Source: Sphingobacteriales bacterium (GTDB taxonomy: Bacteria; Bacteroidota; Bacteroidia; UKL13-3). Taken from it: a stretch of DNA of 41,528 nucleotides. Below are positions 26,094-37,200 of the stretch, one piece after another (the first letter of the stretch is position 1; every line of letters starts with the position of its first letter). The stretch spans positions 1-41,528 of the forward strand of contig JAJTEN010000019.1 in the NCBI GenBank assembly GCA_021298155.1, given 5' to 3'. A program made the position numbers and the translations under genes. The notes below the pieces were generated by a model, which was not told the DNA's origin, did no database searches, and saw only the letters and a program-made list of their open reading frames with translations.

Positions 26094-27118
26094 ATGGGTA
26101 TATTTAAAAGGGTAATTACATGCTGTTCATCTAAATTTTGAATCTCGAAACTGGCGGCATCTTCATATAAAAGTGCCAATCTACCTTTGGTATTTTCTAC
26201 CCCCAAACCATCTGCTTCCTCTTTTGGTTCGAACCGACCAGAATTAATCATTTTGATTTGCAGGAATTCATTTTGAAGGGTGGTAGTTAAAACAATACTC
26301 CCGCCTAATTTTAATTTAGATATCCCATGTTTAACGGCATTCTCCACCAATGTTTGGATCATCATGGGAGGCACTTGGCAGGCCAGCGTATTGGGTTCTA
26401 TATTCATTTCAATGTGCAAGCGATTATCGAACCTAATTTTTTCAATGGCCAAATAGTCTTTTACAGTATCTAGTTCTTGTTGCAGGCTAACCGTTTTTTC
26501 TTTGCTCATGTGGAGGGAACTGCGCAGCAAACTGCTCAATTTCCCTATCGCTTCTTTGGCCAAAACGGGGTCAATATCAACTAATGTGCGAATACTATTG
26601 AGTGAATTGAACAAAAAATGCGGATTAAGTTGCATTTTTAAGTTTTGATACTGGCTTTCTTTAATTAACACCTGCAATTGATACTTCACTTTCTCTGCCT
26701 CTAATGAGCGTTCCCAATATTGAAACAGGTGATACACCAAGGCCCAGAGTAAAATATACTTACTCCAATTAAATAAATAATTAAAAATAAGCACCGCATC
26801 TAAGGGCAATAAATTCATTAACGGCACCGTAAGTCGGTCTAAAAAAATATTGAGCAAAGTGAGTAAAATAGAAATAGAAACCACGCCCAGCATGGCACGT
26901 GGCACCAATAATTTCATAGGCAAGCTGATCCAACTGGTTTTAATAATAAATAAGCGGTAGGCATGGGTAAGTGCTATACCTGCCATAAAATTTATTGCCA
27001 CATTTAACAGCAGTAGTTTATTATACCCATAAATATTACCATAGCCAATGAGTTCTAACAAGACAAAAACAAACCAGCCTCCTATCTGACACAACCAATA
27101 CAAGGTATTTTTTTTCAT
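26090..27118 (-). CDS. LytS-like sensor histidine kinase
   Basis: A 342-residue inner-membrane kinase. Four hydrophobic segments (about 7-25, 36-56, 68-92 and 105-132) form the sensor part, with no recognisable periplasmic domain. The His_kinase/PF06580 motif LNPHFLFNSLNSIRTL carries the phospho-accepting His167, and the ATPase part shows MIQTLVENAVKHG and GLGVENTKGRLALLY. This is the kinase type that pairs with LytTR regulators, and the pair here overlaps by four bases. The signal is unknown. Confidence 0.94.
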   Translation of the reverse strand: MKKNTLYWLCQIGGWFVFVLLELIGYGNIYGYNKLLLLNVAINFMAGIALTHAYRLFIIKTSWISLPMKLLVPRAMLGVVSISILLTLLNIFLDRLTVPLMNLLPLDAVLIFNYLFNWSKYILLWALVYHLFQYWERSLEAEKVKYQLQVLIKESQYQNLKMQLNPHFLFNSLNSIRTLVDIDPVLAKEAIGKLSSLLRSSLHMSKEKTVSLQQELDTVKDYLAIEKIRFDNRLHIEMNIEPNTLACQVPPMMIQTLVENAVKHGISKLKLGGSIVLTTTLQNEFLQIKMINSGRFEPKEEADGLGVENTKGRLALLYEDAASFEIQNLDEQHVITLLNIPI

Positions 27119-27190
27119 TGAGGTAAAGGTAGAAAATTGCTCACATAAAAAAACGGTTCCTTACACAAATGGCTTTTTGTCTTTTTAAGA

Positions 27191-27316
27191 GTTGGAAATT
27201 GGAGGATGGAATTTGGGTCGATAGTCGATGGTCCATAGACGATGGACAAAAATCATCCATAAAACGCCAAACATCCTTCTAAAAAAAACTGCCAGAAGCC
27301 AGCTGCCAGAAGCTAG
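27191..27316. repeat. Heptamer-periodic intergenic tract
   Basis: Three runs of seven-base units lie in the gap between the histidine kinase gene and atpC. Run 1: GTTGGAA, ATTGGAG, GATGGAA, TTTGGG(T) (27191-27218). Run 2: GTCGATA, GTCGATG, GTCCATA, GACGATG, GAC (27217-27247), where GTCCAT and ATGGAC could also form a small hairpin. Run 3: CTGCCAG, AAGCCAG, CTGCCAG, AAGCTAG (27289-27316). The stretch between runs 2 and 3 shows nothing I can name. No reading frame or promoter uses the tract. Confidence 0.65.
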
Positions 27317-27329
27317 AAACAAAATTCAA

Positions 27330-27364
27330 AAAAAAAGCAGCCAAACGTTTACACATTTGGCTGC
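27330..27364 (-). terminator. Terminator after atpC
   Basis: GCAGCCAAA (27337-27345) pairs with TTTGGCTGC (27356-27364) around a 10-base loop, then a T run on the minus strand, 22 bases past the atpC stop. Confidence 0.82.
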
Positions 27365-27386
27365 AATTTAGATAAAATGAAAAATC

Positions 27387-27617
27387 TTAAGCGAGAACGG
27401 TAACTTTATTATTCAACACCTCTACCACTCCGCCATTTACTTCAAACTCTTGTTTGCCACTTTTGTCTTTTACCACAATTTTACCCTTTTCTAGAGAAGA
27501 AATAAGTGCGGCGTGCCCTTTTAATACTTGAAATTTACCAGCAATACCTGGTAAGGTTACTGCTTCAATTTCTCCAGTAAAGAGGCTTTTATCTGCGGTG
27601 ATAATGTCTAAATGCAT
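27387..27617 (-). CDS. atpC: ATP synthase F1 epsilon subunit
   Basis: The 76-residue product is the N-terminal beta-sandwich of the epsilon subunit: MHLDIITADKSLFTGEIEAVTLPGIAGKFQVLKGHAALISSLEKGKI. The C-terminal helical hairpin, which inhibits ATP hydrolysis in longer homologues, is missing; this short form is usual in Bacteroidota. It follows atpD after 32 bases and has a terminator behind it. The other F1Fo subunit genes are not in this window. Confidence 0.95.
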   Translation of the reverse strand: MHLDIITADKSLFTGEIEAVTLPGIAGKFQVLKGHAALISSLEKGKIVVKDKSGKQEFEVNGGVVEVLNNKVTVLA

Positions 27618-27649
27618 AATGTGTGTTTTGCGTTCGAATGCTACTAATC

Positions 27650-29216
<1,567 letters not shown>

Positions 29217-29257
29217 ACAAAAGATTGATAAAAATTTATTTTAAGCTATGCCAAAAG

Positions 29258-29779
29258 TTATACAAATAAGGCTTTTAACTCGGTGGCTTCGTCGGGCTTC
29301 ATTTTGCCTGCCAAAATAAGACGCAATTGGCGGCGGCGGAGGGCGCCTTCAAAACGCTTTACTTCTTCTTCGGTTTCAGGCTCTAGTGCTGGCACTTTGA
29401 CTGCACTACCGTTTCTATCTAAGGCTACAAATGTATAATAAGCTTCGTTACTTAAAAAACTTTCGCCGGTTGGTATGTTTTCTGCCCAAACCTTAATATA
29501 TACTTCCATCGAGGTGTTGAAAGCGCGTGAAACTTCTGCTTGCAAGGTTACCACATCGCCAAGTTTTATAGATTTACCAAAACTTACACTATCTACAGAT
29601 GCAGTTACTACGGTTTTACTAGAATGTTTTTGAGCGGCAATGGCCGCAGCTATATCCATAAAATGTAATAGTCTCCCGCCCATTAGGTTTTGAAGGGTAT
29701 TGGTATCATTGGGCAATACCATTTCATTCATGATGGTGCGCGACTGACTTGGTTTCTTTGCGTTATTTTGAGTTGTCAT
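29258..29779 (-). CDS. Acyl-CoA thioesterase, hotdog fold
   Basis: A 173-residue acyl-CoA hydrolase of the YciA/ACOT type. The key motif LPNDTNTLQNLMGGRLLHFMDIAAAIAAQKHS gives the active-site Asn/Asp and the hotdog helix, and VTASVDSVSFGKSIKLGDVVTLQAEVSRAFNTSMEVYIKVWAENI gives the sheet. It cleaves fatty acyl-CoA to free acid and CoA; chain length is unknown. The Arg/Lys-rich tail (ALRRRQLRLILAGKMKPDEA) is typical. It is followed on the minus strand by atpD but stands 100 bases away, with atpD having its own promoter. Confidence 0.9.
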   Translation of the reverse strand: MTTQNNAKKPSQSRTIMNEMVLPNDTNTLQNLMGGRLLHFMDIAAAIAAQKHSSKTVVTASVDSVSFGKSIKLGDVVTLQAEVSRAFNTSMEVYIKVWAENIPTGESFLSNEAYYTFVALDRNGSAVKVPALEPETEEEVKRFEGALRRRQLRLILAGKMKPDEATELKALFV

Positions 29780-29830
29780 ATACTTTATAATTAATAAGTA
29801 ATTCTATTTTGGGGTTTATTGGAAAGCCAT

Positions 29831-30496
29831 TCATTCATCGCGACACTCCAGCAAAAGTAGCGTTCCAGATTGATGCGAAATATTTACCGTTCCATCTTTC
29901 AAGGCTTCGTTGCTACTGCTGGTACAAGTTCCTAATTCTAAAAAATCATGTTGTAAATTGTATTTTAATCCACTTGTTGTAATACCCTCTACCCTACTTA
30001 CTGGAATTAATGAAATGGGGGTTTGTGCCGGGTACCATTTATCAAACTCTCGAGGCAAACAAAATATTTTAGAATAATCATCGTACATAACCAAATTGGC
30101 AATGTCTTTGTATTTGGCCAAGGTACTAAAATTATTTAAGGTATGGTCTGCTCTTCTACCTGTAGCCCAAACAATATTTATGGCGAAATGATTTCTGCTT
30201 ATTAAAAGATCAATGCCCTTTTCTAAATCTGTTTTAGATTGGTCGGGCGTATGAATGATTTCTACAGGATATTGATGTGCCAACATCTTTTCTGGCTCAT
30301 ATCCTCTATCAAAATCGCCCAGTACAATGTCTATTTTAATCCCCAAATCTAACACGCGTGGTAAAGCGCCATCTAATACCATCACAATCGGACTCCATTC
30401 TAATAATTGGTTCAGCAAAAGCATACTGCAAGCCTCCCCATTGGCAATAATAAGAGCGGGTTCTTGGTTGTCTTTAACTATATGGTGACTCGACAT
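29831..30496 (-). CDS. thiN: Thiamine pyrophosphokinase
   Basis: Transfers pyrophosphate from ATP to thiamine to make thiamine diphosphate (cytosol). The 221-residue protein shows IIANGEA, VVMVLDGAL-like MVLDGALPRVLDLG, the metal-binding VLGDFD, the nucleotide motif TPDQSKTDLEKGI, and GRRADHTLNN, followed by the C-terminal thiamine-binding domain (PVSRVEGITTSGLKYNL ... NEALKDGTVNISHQSGTLLLL). GDFDR replaces the more usual GDFDS. It lies 21 bases from the radical SAM gene on the same strand. Confidence 0.92.
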   Translation of the reverse strand: MSSHHIVKDNQEPALIIANGEACSMLLLNQLLEWSPIVMVLDGALPRVLDLGIKIDIVLGDFDRGYEPEKMLAHQYPVEIIHTPDQSKTDLEKGIDLLISRNHFAINIVWATGRRADHTLNNFSTLAKYKDIANLVMYDDYSKIFCLPREFDKWYPAQTPISLIPVSRVEGITTSGLKYNLQHDFLELGTCTSSSNEALKDGTVNISHQSGTLLLLECRDE

Positions 30497-30517
30497 GCCG
30501 GCAAAGATGCAAAAAAA

Positions 30518-32170
30518 TTAATGGATTATAGGCGCAATTTGTGCTTTCTGCGTACCTGAGTATTGAATAACCAATGGCTGAGAGTCACGAACAATTTCTT
30601 GTGTTGCTGCAAACTTTTCCCAATTAAACTGAATATTGAATACCATAAACCTGTACTTATGGTGGTTTAATTGCGCATTAGCAATAAGCTGCGATTTTGA
30701 ATTTCTGTCGATTTCCTCCAAAAACTTAGTCTTGGGTTTTACTTTAAAATGCAGGTAATAATCAATTGCAATTATTTCATGTAAAATAACATTATTTGGT
30801 TCCAGTTTAGCACAAAAAGAATGCAATAATTCAAAACTTTCTTCGAGGGTATGTTTGTGAAAATGGCTATGCTGGCTGAACCAAATACCCAAATCCATTA
30901 ACAACTCGAACATATTGTAATTTTTGGCTAAATATAACAAGGTATGAGTCGCTCTTTTTTTATTCCAATACAGCTCTAGAGCCTCTTCCATCATGGTTAT
31001 TTTGTGCAATTCTTCCTGACTTAGAAAGTTACTTTCAATAATTTGATACGGCGGCATTGGGTCGAACCGATAGCCATATTGTTCATATTTTTCGCGTACA
31101 GGTGTACCCTTTAAAAACTTTAAAAACCCAAGCTGTAACTCGGGAGGATGCAAAGCAAAAACCTGATTAAAACTATAGGCTATATCGCTCAAATAATCGA
31201 GCGGTAACCCCACAATTAAATCTAAATGCATCTCTATTTTATTCTGCAATTGCCTAATTACACCGCTGGTTTTTTCGAAATTTTGCTTTCTACTAACCGC
31301 TAAATTGGCCTGCTGATTTACTGTTTGTATCCCTATCTCAAAACGAAATAAACCGGGTGGAACTTTCTCTTGTATAAATTTGATAATATCAGGATGTACA
31401 ATATCTGCAGTTATTTCAAATTGAAAGACATTTTCTGGCTTATGATGATCTAAAATAAACTGAAAAATATCTAAGGTAAAATCTTTTTTAACATTAAAGG
31501 TTCTATCTAAAAATTTGATAACCCTGCCATGTTGCATTAAATATAACAGGTTTTCTTTGATGGTAGGTGTAGGCAAGTAGCGTACCTTATTATCAAGGCT
31601 TGCCAAACAAAACTCACATTTATATGGGCAACCACGAGACGTTTCTATATAGGCCACCTTATTATATATCTCGCTTGCATCTTCATATATATACGGATTA
31701 AAATCGGCCAACTTTAGGATGTCGAACGACTCAGAACTCGCTGTATATTTTATCTTTCCATTTTCCTTGTAAGCTATATTACTTAGCTCGCTTAGGTTTG
31801 GATATTGGTTCAAAAAGTTAGCAAAAGGAATTTCACCTTCCCCCACTATGATAAAATCTACTTCAGGTAATTGAATAACATCTTGCCAATCATAACTCAC
31901 TTCGGGTCCGCCCAACAATACTTTTGCCTGTGGATTTATCTTTTTAATTTCTCTCGCTACGCTTAGGGTTTGTGTTATATTCCAAATATAACAACTAAAC
32001 GCCACCACATCATATGCAGCGCATGCTTCTGCTATTTTATAGGGATCTTCTTTTATAACAAACTCTCTCCAATCTAAGCCCTCATGATGTGTATTTTGCC
32101 CATACAAAATGCGTATGGCCAAGTTCATATGAATGTATTTTGCGTTTAATGTACTTAGTAAAACTTTCAT
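30518..32170 (-). CDS. B12-binding radical SAM protein with DUF4080 tail
   Basis: A 550-residue radical SAM enzyme. The N-terminal part (about 1-125) is a cobalamin-binding-like Rossmann domain (MKVLLSTLNAKYIHMNLAIRIL ... VLLGGPEVSYD ... FIIVGEGE), then the SAM domain with the [4Fe-4S] motif RGCPYKCEFC (Cys181, 185 and 188) and the family signature FRFEIGIQTVN, and a C-terminal DUF4080-type region with HKYRFMVFNIQF at its end. The substrate of this family is not known, and no His for cobalamin coordination is evident. It overlaps the upstream glycosyltransferase gene by four bases. Confidence 0.88.
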   Translation of the reverse strand: MKVLLSTLNAKYIHMNLAIRILYGQNTHHEGLDWREFVIKEDPYKIAEACAAYDVVAFSCYIWNITQTLSVAREIKKINPQAKVLLGGPEVSYDWQDVIQLPEVDFIIVGEGEIPFANFLNQYPNLSELSNIAYKENGKIKYTASSESFDILKLADFNPYIYEDASEIYNKVAYIETSRGCPYKCEFCLASLDNKVRYLPTPTIKENLLYLMQHGRVIKFLDRTFNVKKDFTLDIFQFILDHHKPENVFQFEITADIVHPDIIKFIQEKVPPGLFRFEIGIQTVNQQANLAVSRKQNFEKTSGVIRQLQNKIEMHLDLIVGLPLDYLSDIAYSFNQVFALHPPELQLGFLKFLKGTPVREKYEQYGYRFDPMPPYQIIESNFLSQEELHKITMMEEALELYWNKKRATHTLLYLAKNYNMFELLMDLGIWFSQHSHFHKHTLEESFELLHSFCAKLEPNNVILHEIIAIDYYLHFKVKPKTKFLEEIDRNSKSQLIANAQLNHHKYRFMVFNIQFNWEKFAATQEIVRDSQPLVIQYSGTQKAQIAPIIH

Positions 32171-33378
32171 TTTGTGTTATTACTAATCTGTGTGTAGAAT
32201 TGGAGCTTTTGTTGAATCAATAGTGCATTATTGTATTTGGTTCGAACCAATTCTTGCGCGTTATTCCCTATGCGTATAATCTCGTTTGGATGCTCCATTA
32301 AAAATTGAATTTGAGATTTAAACGCTTCGGCAGAATTCGCAAATAAAATTTCCTCTCCCGCCACGGCATCTATACCTTGAGCACCCAAATGTGTGGAGAT
32401 AATGCATTTCCCAAGTGCCATCCCTTCTAATATTTTAACTCGAATTCCGCTACCCGAAAACAAAGGAACAATCATAATAGCCTTGTTGTTCATAAGTTCA
32501 TGGGCATTTTCAACCTCTCCCAAAACGCGCATATTATTTTGGTTGTTATAATCAAAAAAATGCATCGGAATATTTCTTCCTGCCAAGTAAAAATGTAAAT
32601 CTGGATATTTTACAGATACATCAAACCAAACCTCTTGGATAAACCAAATCATCGCCTCTTGATTGGGCAACCAATCCATAGAACCCAGGTGAAACAGACT
32701 AGGCATTTCTATATTATCTTGCTTGCTAATTAAAGCATCAGTATCAATTCCAAAAGGGAAAATACCAACGGGAATAGTACACTTATCCGCTTTGAGCATA
32801 TCTAAATCAGTTTGTGTAAATACCGTTATTCCATCAAAAGAATTGAGCACTGAAAGCTCATATTTTTTTAATCGAGATGCCAATAAACGCAAATAGCTAC
32901 GCTTGAGTATATTGGTGCAATTATCTGCCAGATTCTCCCAAATTTTATACTCAATATTATGCTGCCTCAACACGCATGTAGCCTTAGAATGTGCCCTAAC
33001 TACAGGTAAATAGGGAGCCACAAATACACTTTCGAACACCACTACATCGAAGGTATGTGTAGCACAAATATCTATAAGTAACTGCTCAAAATCTTTACTT
33101 ATAAAACGATCTACATGGTACGAAGTATTTTTAAATAAATTGAGAAAGGCGTCTTTCGGTTTGATCCTATTATCGATATAACTTAAATGAATTTCAGCAT
33201 TATTTTTTAGGTCAACAGGCAAATCTTCAACAGTAACAAAATGTTTACTCGTATTGAGCGACGCCATGCATAGCTCAACTCCGGCATTTATATAGCCCTT
33301 ACTTTCATTGTAATTTGCAATAGCTCCTCCATCTTTCAAGGGCCACGGAAATCGATTAAAAATTTGTAGAATTCTCAT
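32167..33378 (-). CDS. Glycosyltransferase, GT4-like
   Basis: A 403-residue GT-B-fold glycosyltransferase. It opens with MRILQIFNRFPWPLKDGGAIANYNESKGY (donor/acceptor loop), has a middle linker with ILKRSYLRLLASRLKKYE, and a C-terminal donor-binding half with FHLGSMDWLPNQEAMIWF and the catalytic-type VPLFSGSGIRVKILEGMALGKCIISTHLGAQGI, in which the EGMALGK stretch carries the conserved Glu. It would build an envelope glycan. The ATGA overlap with the radical SAM gene suggests translational coupling. Confidence 0.9.
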   Translation of the reverse strand: MRILQIFNRFPWPLKDGGAIANYNESKGYINAGVELCMASLNTSKHFVTVEDLPVDLKNNAEIHLSYIDNRIKPKDAFLNLFKNTSYHVDRFISKDFEQLLIDICATHTFDVVVFESVFVAPYLPVVRAHSKATCVLRQHNIEYKIWENLADNCTNILKRSYLRLLASRLKKYELSVLNSFDGITVFTQTDLDMLKADKCTIPVGIFPFGIDTDALISKQDNIEMPSLFHLGSMDWLPNQEAMIWFIQEVWFDVSVKYPDLHFYLAGRNIPMHFFDYNNQNNMRVLGEVENAHELMNNKAIMIVPLFSGSGIRVKILEGMALGKCIISTHLGAQGIDAVAGEEILFANSAEAFKSQIQFLMEHPNEIIRIGNNAQELVRTKYNNALLIQQKLQFYTQISNNTK

Positions 33379-33490
33379 TAAAGGTGCAAAGAAACGAAAA
33401 GCGGTAAGATTCTTTTTTAAAATTTTTATCGCTTGAATTACCTGCTACAAATAAGGCGTAAAAATCCTAGATGCCAAAACCTTCTCTTTT

Positions 33491-33519
33491 TTGAATTAAT
33501 TTCAAATTGCTTATTTTGG
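33491..33519 (+). promoter_or_regulatory. Likely promoter of the lipoprotein gene
   Basis: TTG (33491-33493), an 18-base spacer, then TATTTTGG (33512-33519), which differs from TAnnTTTG by one base. The ATG is 20 bases further on. Confidence 0.4.
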
Positions 33520-33538
33520 CCAGACAATTTAATACCAT

Positions 33539-34147
33539 ATGAAACAATTTTCTACCTTTCTGCTACTTACTCTTTTATTTTCATCGTGTGCAAAGGTATA
33601 TTATAGTCCAGATGCAAACACATTAGCCACTCACCACAGAACAATAGCTATTATTCCACCCAGTGTTTTTAACGAGGAATATAAAAACGACGAAGCGGAA
33701 TCTATTGCCCTGAGTTTGGAAGAAGATTCGCGAAATATTCAAATGGAAATATATGAATACTTGCTTAAGCGAAAAAGTAAAGGGAAATTTAGCATTGCAA
33801 TACAAGCCATTGAAACTACCAATCTCAAACTAAGCAAAGCGTCTTATCCCACCAATACGCCAACAAGTGCCGAATTATGCGCCTTGCTTGGCGTTGAAGC
33901 TGTAATGTATGCTAATTTTGAATTAATGAAACCCTTTCCAGAGGGAATTGCTATTTTGGCTAGATTGTTTGGCATTCGCCTTCCCACAAACAAAGTATAT
34001 GTTATATTAGACTTAAAAGACTGTGCGTACGACAAAATAATTTGGAATTATACCCACAAAAAATCGGGAACAACAGGCAGTACTGCAACAAACTTGGTTC
34101 GTAAACTTATCAAAGATGCCAGTAAAAAAATGCCCTATGCACCTTAA
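33539..34147 (+). CDS. Hypothetical lipoprotein
   Basis: A 202-residue lipoprotein: leader MKQFSTFLLLTLLFSSC ends in a lipobox Cys at 17. The mature part begins AKVYYSPDANTLATHHRTIAIIPPSVFN, then a helical stretch (EAESIALSLEEDSRNIQMEIYEYLLKRKSKG) and strand-rich sequence with LCALLGVEAVMYANFELMKP and VYVILDLKDCAYDKIIWNYTHKKSG. This layout is like lipoproteins that sum up small envelope domains, such as DUF4136/GNA1162-type families, but I cannot assign it firmly. It may be an outer-membrane or periplasmic assembly factor. It stands alone. Confidence 0.7.
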   Translation: MKQFSTFLLLTLLFSSCAKVYYSPDANTLATHHRTIAIIPPSVFNEEYKNDEAESIALSLEEDSRNIQMEIYEYLLKRKSKGKFSIAIQAIETTNLKLSKASYPTNTPTSAELCALLGVEAVMYANFELMKPFPEGIAILARLFGIRLPTNKVYVILDLKDCAYDKIIWNYTHKKSGTTGSTATNLVRKLIKDASKKMPYAP

Positions 34148-34238
34148 TAATTAATGTACTTTATAATATACTGAACAACAGTGAATAATTTGTTCATAAT
34201 TCATAGCTGTTGAAATAGCCTCAAACGCAATTTTCACT

Positions 34239-34268
34239 TTGGAATAACTTACTTTAGCAGTAGTTTAG
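34239..34268 (+). promoter_or_regulatory. Likely promoter of the PKD adhesin gene
   Basis: TTG (34239-34241), a 19-base spacer and TAGTTTAG (34261-34268), one base from TAnnTTTG, 30 bases before the ATG. Confidence 0.45.
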
Positions 34269-34298
34269 AAAAATTAAGTTTGTATAACCGCTATATAT

Positions 34299-37200
34299 AT
34301 GAAAATCAAATCGATACTCCTAACTGCGCTCATCCTTTTTTGTTTAAGTGATTCCATCTTGTCGCAGAACGTACCTTCCTATGTGCCAAGTAATGGACTT
34401 GTTGGTTTTTGGCCATTTAATGGCAATGCCAATGATGAGAGTGGAAATGGGTTAAATGGTATTATAAAAGATGCAAGTTTAACAAGTGATAGATTCAATA
34501 TTGTTAACCACAGTTATCTGGTTGATGGGGTTAATTGCCCAACGCCAAAAGGAATTGTTTTGCCTGCGCAGCTCAATAATGCTGGATCTTACTCAATAAG
34601 TATTTGGTATCAAACAACAGATTCCACAAAAACACAACAAACCCTATTCAATTCTAGTCCACATAATTTCATTGCAACCTCAATTAACTATGCTAGTAAT
34701 AATAAAACATGTTCATTTTTTGGCAATGGAGTCTGGCAAATAGGGTGCGGCACCATTAATTGGGACACCTATAATCTTGCTGATTGGCATCATTTAATTG
34801 TGATAAAAACCACCAATGAAATACAATACTATCAAGATGGATTATTAAGTTTTACCCAACCTTTACAAGCTAGTTTCAATACGGGTTCAATCGATTCCAT
34901 GGTTATAGGTGCTATCAATTTTAACGGAGGAATAAACTGTTATGAAACATTTAAAGGTAAATTAGACGACATAGCCATTTGGAATCGTGCACTAACCAGC
35001 ATAGAGGTATCTTCTTTGTTTACCGGTTGCCAACTCAACATCACCACACAACCTAGCAGCCAAACCATTAACCAGAACAAAGCAGCTCAATTTGTGGTGG
35101 CTGCTTCAGACCCTGCGGCTAGTTACCAATGGCAAACAGATATTGGCAATGGCTTTCAAAACATACAAGACCAAGGAAAATTTAGCGGCACCAACAATGA
35201 TACGCTATTGATTGCTGGAGTGAGGATTTGTAATGATAACCAAGCATTTCGCTGTATTGTAACTTCGGGTGCTTGCGCAGATACTACTTCGATAGCTACC
35301 TTAAGTGTAAATTATGATGAAACCTGTATAGATTCTAACGCCACTGTGGGCGATCCATTGGCAGTATTTACCACTGAAAAAGTTGCCTGCTCTAGCCAAC
35401 TTAATTTTAACAACTTAAGCATTAACGGTATTTTGTCTACTTGGGATTTTGGAGATCCTGCTAGTGGTTCAGACAATACGAGTAACTTATCAAATCCGAG
35501 TCATGTTTTCTCGGCTGCAGGCACCTATGCCGTAACTTTAATCTCAAAAGACGGTCCGGGTTGTAGCGATACGCTCACTAAAAATGTGGAAGTAGCTCCG
35601 CTTGGTTCAGCACCTATAGCTAATTTTACTGCCCAAATAGATAGTGGCGCCTGTATTACAAAAGTGCATTTCACAAATACCTCTAGCAATGCCACTCATT
35701 TTATTTGGACATTCCCTGATGGCAGCATAAATAAGCAAGCTAACCCAAGTATTACTTTCCCTTTAGCAGGCAACTATGTCATTCAATTGATTGCGATATC
35801 TGAATCGGGTTGTAGCGATACCTTAACGCAAAACATTGTCATACAGTCAAATTCTACTGGAGCAGTTGCTAGGTTTACAGCTAATGATACGGCGCAATGT
35901 TTTGCCAATCATTCATTCAACTTTAACAATCAATCGCTGTATTTCGGACCAAGTTTTATTCAAACCTATAAATGGGATTTTGGAGACGGAACTACAAATA
36001 CCAGCAATACTTTTGTATACAATAAACAGTATGCAGCAGCAGGTGTTTACACGGTTCAACTAATTGGCATTTCACCTACTGGATGTGCAGATACAGCCTA
36101 TCAAACCATTCGTGTTATTCCATCTGCTCAAGCCAACTTTACTGTAAATATTGGTTGTAGTAAAACAGCTACCCTCGCCCATTTTATTGAACCAAACACC
36201 ACCTATATCTGGAATTTTGGCGATGGAAAATATGCGAGTCACACGCTTGATACCTTCAACCATACCTTTACTAGACCAGGCTTTTACAATATTACGCTGA
36301 GTGCCTATGCCGAAAATGCTTGTTCAAGCACTTTTAATCTGAACACCTACGCCTCAGATGGAAACACGCCAATCGCTAACTTCAGCTACGATACTGTTTG
36401 TGGAAATAATATTCAGTTTAACAACCTAACACAATTTGGTTCAGGCTACTTGTGGAATTTTGGAGATGGTTCTCCTGTAGTGTCTGAGTTTGCACCTTAC
36501 CATAGTTTCCCAACGGCTGGAACCTATACAGTAACGCTTACCACAAATAAATCTGCTACCTGCTCGCATACCATTAGCTTGCCTGTTTCAGCGCCACAAG
36601 GGTGGAATATCAAATTACCAAGAGCTAAATTGGCCTATTATGTGCATCCTTGCACCAATGAGATAAGTGCTGTAGATAGTTTCTCGCTCGAGTCTGTTAA
36701 TTTTAAATGGTATTTAAATAAGGTATTTATCGATACGGGTTCTCAAATTACAGTGCCTACAGGTGGGCCCGGAAATTATGAAATAATGCTGGTTGCAGAT
36801 AATTTTTTCTGTTCAGATACTGCCATTGCAGGTATTAAAATTCAAGAAGCGCCAGAGGCCTTATTTGAGATAAGCAATGATGCTTGTTCTAATACCATTA
36901 TCGTAAATAACTTATCTAAAAATGCCAATACCTATATGTGGGATTTTGGGGATGTAAGTGCTACCCATAATGTAAAAACTGGACCTTCTGCAAGTCATAC
37001 CTACGCCAACAATGGAACCTATACTATTCGCCTGATTGCTTTTAATTTAACCGGTTGTTCAGATACCATTAGTTTGCCTGTTACCTTAACCAAGGCCACT
37101 GCTTTAAATAAAGCAAACTTTACGTATACCTATGGTTTATGTAATTGTGAATGCGATAACTATATCCGTTTCAAAAACCTTACGCCCGGCACCAATACTT

